Positions 25,363 through 31,230 of a stretch of 31,230 bases of DNA are shown here, piece by piece (positions within the stretch are counted from its first letter, which is position 1; each line of letters starts with the position of its first letter). The notes below the pieces were generated by a model. That model made no database searches. It was not told the origin of the DNA and was given only the letters and a program-made list of their open reading frames with translations. Source of the stretch: Tritrichomonas musculus (taxonomy: Eukaryota; Parabasalia; Tritrichomonadida; Tritrichomonadidae); assembly GCA_039105265.1 (NCBI GenBank), contig JAPFFF010000208.1, positions 1-31,230 on the forward strand. The letters run 5' to 3'. Position numbers and translations under genes: made by a program.

Positions 25363-25434
25363 TTTCTTGTGGTGTAATGGCAAGCACGTTGGCCTTTGAA
25401 GCCGAAGATTGAGGTTCGATTCCTCACTAGAAAA
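25363..25434 (+). tRNA. trnQ-UUG: tRNA-Gln(UUG) copy 150
   Basis: Body as copy 1; leader T at -8; next start +166. Confidence 0.93.
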
Positions 25435-25528
25435 TTTTTTACTTTTTATTTCTTATTTCAAGAAAATGTCTGGAATAAATCAAAATAAATCAAATATAAC
25501 AGTTGATTTTAGATATGATTCACAAGAG

Positions 25529-25600
25529 TTTCTTGTGGTGTAATGGCAAGCACGTTGGCCTTTGAAGCCGAAGATTGAGGTTCGATTCCTCACTAGAAAA
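25529..25600 (+). tRNA. trnQ-UUG: tRNA-Gln(UUG) copy 151
   Basis: Body as copy 1; next start +176. Confidence 0.93.
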
Positions 25601-25704
25601 TTTTTTCATTTTTACTTTTTATTTTGTTTTTTTATTTTCAAATGTCTGGAATAAATCAAAATAAATCAAATATAACAGTTGATTTTAGATATGATTCACA
25701 AGAG

Positions 25705-25776
25705 TTTCTTGTGGTGTAATGGCAAGCACGTTGGCCTTTGAAGCCGAAGATTGAGGTTCGATTCCTCACTAGAAAA
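25705..25776 (+). tRNA. trnQ-UUG: tRNA-Gln(UUG) copy 152
   Basis: Body as copy 1; next start +164. Confidence 0.93.
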
Positions 25777-25868
25777 TTTTTTACTTTTCATTTTTTTTTT
25801 TTAAAATGTCTGGAATAAATCAAAATAAATCAAATATAACAGTTGATTTTAGATATGATTCACAAGAG

Positions 25869-25940
25869 TTTCTTGTGGTGTAATGGCAAGCACGTTGGCC
25901 TTTGAAGCCGAAGATTGAGGTTCGATTCCTCACTAGAAAA
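25869..25940 (+). tRNA. trnQ-UUG: tRNA-Gln(UUG) copy 153
   Basis: Body as copy 1; next start +173. Confidence 0.93.
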
Positions 25941-26041
25941 TTTTTTCATTTTTACTTTTTATTTTGTTTTTTTAGAAAATGTCTGAAATAAATCAAAATA
26001 AATCAAATATAACAGTTGATTTTAGATATGATTCACAAGAG

Positions 26042-26113
26042 TTTCTTGTGGTGTAATGGCAAGCACGTTGGCCTTTGAAGCCGAAGATTGAGGTTCGATT
26101 CCTCACTAGAAAA
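26042..26113 (+). tRNA. trnQ-UUG: tRNA-Gln(UUG) copy 154
   Basis: Body as copy 1; next start +166. Confidence 0.93.
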
Positions 26114-26207
26114 TTTTTTACTTTTTATTTCTTATTTCAAGAAAATGTCTGGAATAAATCAATATAAATCAAATATAACAGTTGATTTTAGATATGATTC
26201 ACAAGAG

Positions 26208-26279
26208 TTTCTTGTGGTGTAATGGCAAGCACGTTGGCCTTTGAAGCCGAAGATTGAGGTTCGATTCCTCACTAGAAAA
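26208..26279 (+). tRNA. trnQ-UUG: tRNA-Gln(UUG) copy 155
   Basis: Body as copy 1; next start +166. Confidence 0.93.
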
Positions 26280-26373
26280 TTTTTTACTTTTTATTTTGTT
26301 TTTTTAGAAAATGTCTGAAATAAATCAATATAAATCAAATATAACAGTTGATTTTAAATATGATTCACAAGAG

Positions 26374-26445
26374 TTTCTTGTGGTGTAATGGCAAGCACGT
26401 TGGCCTTTGAAGCCGAAGATTGAGGTTCGATTCCTCACTAGAAAA
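26374..26445 (+). tRNA. trnQ-UUG: tRNA-Gln(UUG) copy 156
   Basis: Body as copy 1; next start +176. Confidence 0.93.
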
Positions 26446-26549
26446 TTTTTTCATTTTTACTTTTTATTTTGTTTTTTTATTTTAAAATGTCTGGAATAAA
26501 TCAAAATAAATCAAATATAACAGTTGATTTTAGATATGATTCACAAGAG

Positions 26550-26621
26550 TTTCTTGTGGTGTAATGGCAAGCACGTTGGCCTTTGAAGCCGAAGATTGAG
26601 GTTCGATTCCTCACTAGAAAA
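26550..26621 (+). tRNA. trnQ-UUG: tRNA-Gln(UUG) copy 157
   Basis: Body as copy 1; next start +167. Confidence 0.93.
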
Positions 26622-26716
26622 TTTTTTCATTTTTACTTTTTATTTTTTTTAAAATGTCTGGAATAAATCAAAATAAATCAAATATAACAGTTGATTTTAG
26701 ATATGATTCACAAGAG

Positions 26717-26788
26717 TTTCTTGTGGTGTAATGGCAAGCACGTTGGCCTTTGAAGCCGAAGATTGAGGTTCGATTCCTCACTAGAAAA
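26717..26788 (+). tRNA. trnQ-UUG: tRNA-Gln(UUG) copy 158
   Basis: Body as copy 1; next start +166. Confidence 0.93.
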
Positions 26789-26882
26789 TTTTTTACTTTT
26801 TATTTTGTTTTTTTAGAAAATGTCTGAAATAAATCAATATAAATCAAATATAACAGTTGATTTTAGATATGATTCACAAGAG

Positions 26883-26954
26883 TTTCTTGTGGTGTAATGG
26901 CAAGCACGTTGGCCTTTGAAGCCGAAGATTGAGGTTCGATTCCTCACTAGAAAA
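26883..26954 (+). tRNA. trnQ-UUG: tRNA-Gln(UUG) copy 159
   Basis: Body as copy 1; next start +176. Confidence 0.93.
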
Positions 26955-27058
26955 TTTTTTCATTTTTACTTTTTATTTTGTTTTTTTATTTTCAAATGTC
27001 TGGAATAAATCAAAATAAATCAAATATAACAGTTGATTTTAGATATGATTCACAAGAG

Positions 27059-27130
27059 TTTCTTGTGGTGTAATGGCAAGCACGTTGGCCTTTGAAGCCG
27101 AAGATTGAGGTTCGATTCCTCACTAGAAAA
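27059..27130 (+). tRNA. trnQ-UUG: tRNA-Gln(UUG) copy 160
   Basis: Body as copy 1; next start +164. Confidence 0.93.
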
Positions 27131-27222
27131 TTTTTTACTTTTCATTTTTTTTTTTTAAAATGTCTGGAATAAATCAAACGAAATCAAATATAACAGTTGA
27201 TTTTAGATATGATTCACAAGAG

Positions 27223-27294
27223 TTTCTTGTGGTGTAATGGCAAGCACGTTGGCCTTTGAAGCCGAAGATTGAGGTTCGATTCCTCACTAGAAAA
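27223..27294 (+). tRNA. trnQ-UUG: tRNA-Gln(UUG) copy 161
   Basis: Body as copy 1; CAAACGAAATC flank but normal TATAAC; next start +173. Confidence 0.93.
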
Positions 27295-27395
27295 TTTTTT
27301 CATTTTTACTTTTTATTTTGTTTTTTTAGAAAATGTCTGAAATAAATCAAAATAAATCAAATATAACAGTTGATTTTAAATATGATTCACAAGAG

Positions 27396-27467
27396 TTTCT
27401 TGTGGTGTAATGGCAAGCACGTTGGCCTTTGAAGCCGAAGATTGAGGTTCGATTCCTCACTAGAAAA
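27396..27467 (+). tRNA. trnQ-UUG: tRNA-Gln(UUG) copy 162
   Basis: Body as copy 1; next start +167. Confidence 0.93.
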
Positions 27468-27562
27468 TTTTTTCATTTTTACTTTTTATTTTTTTTAAAA
27501 TGTCTGGAATAAATCAAAATAAATCAAATATAACAGTTGATTTTAAATATGATTCACAAGAG

Positions 27563-27634
27563 TTTCTTGTGGTGTAATGGCAAGCACGTTGGCCTTTGAA
27601 GCCGAAGATTGAGGTTCGATTCCTCACTAGAAAA
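27563..27634 (+). tRNA. trnQ-UUG: tRNA-Gln(UUG) copy 163
   Basis: Body as copy 1, with A73, unlike its block B paralogue copy 54; next start +176. Confidence 0.93.
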
Positions 27635-27738
27635 TTTTTTCATTTTTACTTTTTATTTTGTTTTTTTATTTTCAAATGTCTGGAATAAATCAAAATAAAT
27701 CAAATATAACAGTTGATTTTAGATATGATTCACAAGAG

Positions 27739-27810
27739 TTTCTTGTGGTGTAATGGCAAGCACGTTGGCCTTTGAAGCCGAAGATTGAGGTTCGATTCCT
27801 CACTAGAAAA
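27739..27810 (+). tRNA. trnQ-UUG: tRNA-Gln(UUG) copy 164
   Basis: Body as copy 1; next start +164. Confidence 0.93.
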
Positions 27811-27902
27811 TTTTTTACTTTTCATTTTTTTTTTTTAAAATGTCTGGAATAAATCAAAATAAATCAAATATAACAGTTGATTTTAGATATGATTCACAAG
27901 AG

Positions 27903-27974
27903 TTTCTTGTGGTGTAATGGCAAGCACGTTGGCCTTTGAAGCCGAAGATTGAGGTTCGATTCCTCACTAGAAAA
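27903..27974 (+). tRNA. trnQ-UUG: tRNA-Gln(UUG) copy 165
   Basis: Body as copy 1; next start +173. Confidence 0.93.
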
Positions 27975-28075
27975 TTTTTTCATTTTTACTTTTTATTTTG
28001 TTTTTTTAGAAAATGTCTGAAATAAATCAAAATAAATCAAATATAACAGTTGATTTTAGATATGATTCACAAGAG

Positions 28076-28147
28076 TTTCTTGTGGTGTAATGGCAAGCAC
28101 GTTGGCCTTTGAAGCCGAAGATTGAGGTTCGATTCCTCACTAGAAAA
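28076..28147 (+). tRNA. trnQ-UUG: tRNA-Gln(UUG) copy 166
   Basis: Body as copy 1; next start +166. Confidence 0.93.
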
Positions 28148-28241
28148 TTTTTTACTTTTTATTTCTTATTTCAAGAAAATGTCTGGAATAAATCAATATA
28201 AATCAAATATAACAGTTGATTTTAGATATGATTCACAAGAG

Positions 28242-28313
28242 TTTCTTGTGGTGTAATGGCAAGCACGTTGGCCTTTGAAGCCGAAGATTGAGGTTCGATT
28301 CCTCACTAGAAAA
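28242..28313 (+). tRNA. trnQ-UUG: tRNA-Gln(UUG) copy 167
   Basis: Body as copy 1; next start +173. Confidence 0.93.
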
Positions 28314-28414
28314 TTTTTTCATTTTTACTTTTTATTTTGTTTTTTTAGAAAATGTCTGAAATAAATCAATATAAATCAAATATAACAGTTGATTTTAAAT
28401 ATGATTCACAAGAG

Positions 28415-28486
28415 TTTCTTGTGGTGTAATGGCAAGCACGTTGGCCTTTGAAGCCGAAGATTGAGGTTCGATTCCTCACTAGAAAA
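28415..28486 (+). tRNA. trnQ-UUG: tRNA-Gln(UUG) copy 168
   Basis: Body as copy 1; next start +176. Confidence 0.93.
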
Positions 28487-28590
28487 TTTTTTCATTTTTA
28501 CTTTTTATTTTGTTTTTTTATTTTAAAATGTCTGGAATAAATCAAAATAAATCAAATATAACAGTTGATTTTAGATATGATTCACAAGAG

Positions 28591-28662
28591 TTTCTTGTGG
28601 TGTAATGGCAAGCACGTTGGCCTTTGAAGCCGAAGATTGAGGTTCGATTCCTCACTAGAAAA
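28591..28662 (+). tRNA. trnQ-UUG: tRNA-Gln(UUG) copy 169
   Basis: Body as copy 1; next start +167. Confidence 0.93.
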
Positions 28663-28757
28663 TTTTTTCATTTTTACTTTTTATTTTTTTTAAAATGTCT
28701 GGAATAAATCAAAATAAATCAAATATAACAGTTGATTTTAGATATGATTCACAAGAG

Positions 28758-28829
28758 TTTCTTGTGGTGTAATGGCAAGCACGTTGGCCTTTGAAGCCGA
28801 AGATTGAGGTTCGATTCCTCACTAGAAAA
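28758..28829 (+). tRNA. trnQ-UUG: tRNA-Gln(UUG) copy 170
   Basis: Body as copy 1; next start +166. Confidence 0.93.
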
Positions 28830-28923
28830 TTTTTTACTTTTTATTTTGTTTTTTTAGAAAATGTCTGAAATAAATCAATATAAATCAAATATAACAGTTG
28901 ATTTTAGATATGATTCACAAGAG

Positions 28924-28995
28924 TTTCTTGTGGTGTAATGGCAAGCACGTTGGCCTTTGAAGCCGAAGATTGAGGTTCGATTCCTCACTAGAAAA
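28924..28995 (+). tRNA. trnQ-UUG: tRNA-Gln(UUG) copy 171
   Basis: Body as copy 1; next start +176. Confidence 0.93.
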
Positions 28996-29001
28996 TTTTT
29001 T

Positions 29002-29015
29002 ACTTTTTACTTTTT
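29002..29015 (+). repeat. Doubled ACTTTTT heptamer in spacer after copy 171
   Basis: Block C paralogue of the one after copy 88. Confidence 0.7.
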
Positions 29016-29099
29016 ATTTTGTTTTTTTATTTTAAAATGTCTGAAATAAATCAAAATAAATCAAATATAACAGTTGATTTTAAATATGATTCACAAGAG

Positions 29100-29171
29100 T
29101 TTCTTGTGGTGTAATGGCAAGCACGTTGGCCTTTGAAGCCGAAGATTGAGGTTCGATTCCTCACTAGAAAA
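29100..29171 (+). tRNA. trnQ-UUG: tRNA-Gln(UUG) copy 172
   Basis: Body as copy 1; next start +167. Confidence 0.93.
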
Positions 29172-29266
29172 TTTTTTCATTTTTACTTTTTATTTTTTTT
29201 AAAATGTCTGGAATAAATCAAAATAAATCAAATATAACAGTTGATTTTAAATATGATTCACAAGAG

Positions 29267-29338
29267 TTTCTTGTGGTGTAATGGCAAGCACGTTGGCCTT
29301 TGAAGCCGAAGATTGAGGTTCGATTCTTCACTAGAAAA
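29267..29338 (+). tRNA. trnQ-UUG: tRNA-Gln(UUG) copy 173, C62>T
   Basis: C62>T variant as copy 4; next start +167. Confidence 0.9.
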
Positions 29339-29433
29339 TTTTTTCATTTTTACTTTTTATTTTTTTTAAAATGTCTGGAATAAATCAAAATAAATCAAAT
29401 ATAACAGTTGATTTTAAATATGATTCACAAGAG

Positions 29434-29505
29434 TTTCTTGTGGTGTAATGGCAAGCACGTTGGCCTTTGAAGCCGAAGATTGAGGTTCGATTCCTCACTA
29501 GAAAA
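29434..29505 (+). tRNA. trnQ-UUG: tRNA-Gln(UUG) copy 174
   Basis: Body as copy 1; next start +173. Confidence 0.93.
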
Positions 29506-29606
29506 TTTTTTCATTTTTACTTTTTATTTTGTTTTTTTAGAAAATGTCTGAAATAAATCAAAATAAATCAAATATAACAGTTGATTTTAGATATGATTCA
29601 CAAGAG

Positions 29607-29678
29607 TTTCTTGTGGTGTAATGGCAAGCACGTTGGCCTTTGAAGCCGAAGATTGAGGTTCGATTCCTCACTAGAAAA
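29607..29678 (+). tRNA. trnQ-UUG: tRNA-Gln(UUG) copy 175
   Basis: Body as copy 1; next start +165. Confidence 0.93.
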
Positions 29679-29771
29679 TTTTTTACTTTTTATTTTGTTT
29701 TTTTTAAAATGTCTGAAATAAATCAAAATAAATCAAATATAACAGTTGATTTTAGATATGATTCACAAGAG

Positions 29772-29843
29772 TTTCTTGTGGTGTAATGGCAAGCACGTTG
29801 GCCTTTGAAGCCGAAGATTGAGGTTCGATTCCTCACTAGAAAA
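29772..29843 (+). tRNA. trnQ-UUG: tRNA-Gln(UUG) copy 176
   Basis: Body as copy 1; next start +166. Confidence 0.93.
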
Positions 29844-29937
29844 TTTTTTACTTTTCATTTTGTTTTTTTAGAAAATGTCTGAAATAAATCAAAATAAATC
29901 AAATATAACAGTTGATTTTAGATATGATTCACAAGAG

Positions 29938-30009
29938 TTTCTTGTGGTGTAATGGCAAGCACGTTGGCCTTTGAAGCCGAAGATTGAGGTTCGATTCCTC
30001 ACTAGAAAA
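29938..30009 (+). tRNA. trnQ-UUG: tRNA-Gln(UUG) copy 177
   Basis: Body as copy 1; next start +176. Confidence 0.93.
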
Positions 30010-30113
30010 TTTTTTCATTTTTACTTTTTATTTTGTTTTTTTATTTTCAAATGTCTGGAATAAATCAAAATAAATCAAATATAACAGTTGATTTTAAATA
30101 TGATTCACAAGAG

Positions 30114-30185
30114 TTTCTTGTGGTGTAATGGCAAGCACGTTGGCCTTTGAAGCCGAAGATTGAGGTTCGATTCCTCACTAGAAAA
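30114..30185 (+). tRNA. trnQ-UUG: tRNA-Gln(UUG) copy 178
   Basis: Body as copy 1; next start +166. Confidence 0.93.
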
Positions 30186-30245
30186 TTTTTTACTTTTTCA
30201 TTTTTTTTTTAAAAAAAAGTCTGAAATAAATCAAACGAAATCAAA

Positions 30246-30251
30246 TACAAC
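30246..30251 (+). promoter_or_regulatory. Altered TATA-like element before copy 179 (TACAAC)
   Basis: Block D paralogue of the flank before copy 9. Confidence 0.6.
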
Positions 30252-30279
30252 AGTTGATTTAAAATATGATTCACAAGAG

Positions 30280-30351
30280 TTTCTTGTGGTGTAATGGCAA
30301 GCACGTTGGCCTTTGAAGCCGAAGATTGAGGTTCGATTCCTCACTAGAAAA
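30280..30351 (+). tRNA. trnQ-UUG: tRNA-Gln(UUG) copy 179
   Basis: Body as copy 1; TACAAC upstream; next start +173. Confidence 0.93.
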
Positions 30352-30452
30352 TTTTTTCATTTTTACTTTTTATTTTGTTTTTTTAGAAAATGTCTGAAAT
30401 AAATCAAAATAAATCAAATATAACAGTTGATTTTAGATATGATTTACAAGAG

Positions 30453-30524
30453 TTTCTTGTGGTGTAATGGCAAGCACGTTGGCCTTTGAAGCCGAAGATT
30501 GAGGTTCGATTCCTCACTAGAAAA
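30453..30524 (+). tRNA. trnQ-UUG: tRNA-Gln(UUG) copy 180
   Basis: Body as copy 1; leader T at -8; next start +176. Confidence 0.93.
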
Positions 30525-30628
30525 TTTTTTCATTTTTACTTTTTATTTTGTTTTTTTATTTTAAAATGTCTGAAATAAATCAAAATAAATCAAATATAAC
30601 AGTTGATTTAAAATATGATTCACAAGAG

Positions 30629-30700
30629 TTTCTTGTGGTGTAATGGCAAGCACGTTGGCCTTTGAAGCCGAAGATTGAGGTTCGATTCCTCACTAGAAAA
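30629..30700 (+). tRNA. trnQ-UUG: tRNA-Gln(UUG) copy 181
   Basis: Body as copy 1; next start +169. Confidence 0.93.
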
Positions 30701-30797
30701 TTTTTTACTTTTTATTTTGTTTTTTTATTTTAAAATGTCTGAAATAAATCAATATAAATCAAATATAACAGTTGATTTTAGATATGATTTACAAGAG

Positions 30798-30869
30798 TTT
30801 CTTGTGGTGTAATGGCAAGCACGTTGGCCTTTGAAGCCGAAGATTGAGGTTCGATTCCTCACTAGAAAA
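30798..30869 (+). tRNA. trnQ-UUG: tRNA-Gln(UUG) copy 182
   Basis: Body as copy 1; leader T at -8; next start +166. Confidence 0.93.
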
Positions 30870-30963
30870 TTTTTTACTTTTTATTTCTTATTTCAAGAAA
30901 ATGTCTGGAATAAATCAAAATAAATCAAATATAACAGTTGATTTTAGATATGATTCACAAGAG

Positions 30964-31035
30964 TTTCTTGTGGTGTAATGGCAAGCACGTTGGCCTTTGA
31001 AGCCGAAGATTGAGGTTCGATTCCTCACTAGAAAA
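30964..31035 (+). tRNA. trnQ-UUG: tRNA-Gln(UUG) copy 183
   Basis: Body as copy 1; next start +166. Confidence 0.93.
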
Positions 31036-31129
31036 TTTTTTACTTTTCATTTTGTTTTTTTAGAAAATGTCTGAAATAAATCAAAATAAATCAAATATAA
31101 CAGTTGATTTTAGATATGATTCACAAGAG

Positions 31130-31201
31130 TTTCTTGTGGTGTAATGGCAAGCACGTTGGCCTTTGAAGCCGAAGATTGAGGTTCGATTCCTCACTAGAAA
31201 A
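31130..31201 (+). tRNA. trnQ-UUG: tRNA-Gln(UUG) copy 184
   Basis: Body as copy 1; followed by T6 and 23 bp of ordinary spacer to the window end. Confidence 0.93.
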
Positions 31202-31230
31202 TTTTTTCATTTTTACTTTTTATTTTGTTT

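Larger units (their letters stand above)
25308..28153 (+). repeat. Block B, second arm (copies 150-166)
   Basis: Partner of 6780-9625. It overlaps the start of block C's second arm, so two different donor blocks are joined here. Confidence 0.85.
27739..28757 (+). repeat. Six-unit higher-order repeat, occurrence 5 (1019 bp)
   Basis: Copies 164-169. This one stands alone, about 13 kb from the other four. Confidence 0.8.
27684..30047 (+). repeat. Block C, second arm (copies 164-177)
   Basis: Partner of 13594-15957. Confidence 0.85.
1..31230 (+). repeat. Tandem array of 184 single-gene tRNA-Gln(UUG) units
   Basis: Head-to-tail units of 164-176 bp fill the window, each with one 72-bp tRNA gene and a 92-104 bp spacer. 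The tRNA body is identical in all but nine copies. Spacer variation lies mostly in a T-rich zone just after the terminator: a 7-bp module (CATTTTT) is present or absent, and the next segment comes in several forms (GTTTTTTTAGAAAATG, GTTTTTTTTAAAATG, GTTTTTTTATTTTAAAATG, ATTTTCAAATG, TTTCTTATTTCAAGAAAATG, or T8-T12 followed by AAAATG). The last 60 bp before each gene differ only by point changes. No boundary or unrelated sequence is visible, so the true array is longer than the window. Confidence 0.98.
30098..31230 (+). repeat. Block D, second arm (copies 178-184)
   Basis: Partner of 1244-2376, still matching where the window stops. Confidence 0.85.

Noticed and set aside
1-31230. CRISPR-like layout: uniform repeats separated by similar-length spacers
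   Set aside because: The spacers are all relatives of one another and the repeat is a 72-nt tRNA with terminator. CRISPR spacers would be unrelated.
1-31230. Protein-coding ORFs on either strand
   Set aside because: Any open frame recurs in step with the 170-bp unit across tRNA and oligo-T sequence, with no plausible protein content.
1-31230. tRNA-derived SINE array
   Set aside because: Units end at a T6 terminator directly after base 73, with no tRNA-unrelated body, A-tail or target-site duplications. They are head-to-tail and not dispersed.
1-31230. Array is purely an assembly artefact
   Set aside because: Units are not exact copies. Point and length variants are spread along the whole window and differ between neighbours, which argues for a real array, though some of the large identical blocks could still be over-duplicated.

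Overview
The whole window is one tandem array. I count 184 tRNA genes, all on the + strand, all 72 nt long, with starts 164-176 bp apart (mean 169.7 bp). The first starts at 79 and the last ends at 31201. Each reads as a cytosolic-type tRNA-Gln with anticodon UUG. It has an intact A box (TGGTGTAATGG), a perfect B box (GGTTCGATTCC), a cloverleaf with one acceptor mismatch, no intron and no encoded CCA, and an oligo-T Pol III terminator starting right after base 73. I see no protein gene, rRNA, mobile element, CRISPR array or other RNA gene on either strand. The array runs off both ends of the window.

The organism is a eukaryote. The evidence is the internal A/B boxes in a eukaryote-like tRNA-Gln, the T6 terminators, the absence of CCA, and a fixed TATA-like element 34 bp upstream. 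The spacers are extremely AT-rich, which suggests an AT-rich genome. The TATA at about -34 and CAA at -6 to -4 resemble the upstream elements of plant tRNA genes. Long tRNA arrays are also known from Entamoeba and from some plants and animals. The sequence alone does not settle the lineage.

Each unit has four parts: (1) the 72-bp tRNA; (2) a T6 terminator; (3) a short variable T-rich zone of 7-bp modules and oligo-T runs, which accounts for nearly all length variation; (4) a conserved 5' flank of about 60 bp with a duplicated 10-bp AAATAAATCA motif, the TATA-like element and a short leader. The leader can form a 7-bp hairpin with the 5' end of the tRNA. The interval lengths are 164 (13 times), 165 (10), 166 (51), 167 (22), 169 (6), 172 (7), 173 (37), 174 (1) and 176 (36), which sum exactly to the span.

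Above unit level the array is a mosaic of duplicated multi-unit blocks: 1-1344 with 5244-6587; 1592-5058 with 15841-19307; 6780-9625 with 25308-28153; 9301-11842 with 12204-14745; 13594-15957 with 27684-30047; and 1244-2376 with 30098-31230. A six-unit block of 1025 or 1019 bp occurs five times. This is the pattern expected of repeated unequal crossover or gene conversion. The tRNA body is nearly invariant: I found only two variants in 184 copies, C62>T in eight copies and A73>T in one. Whether the array supplies a working tRNA-Gln, acts as Pol III/TFIIIC chromatin, or is a tRNA-derived satellite cannot be decided from sequence. The acceptor mismatch, the A73 discriminator and the leader hairpin make the question open.
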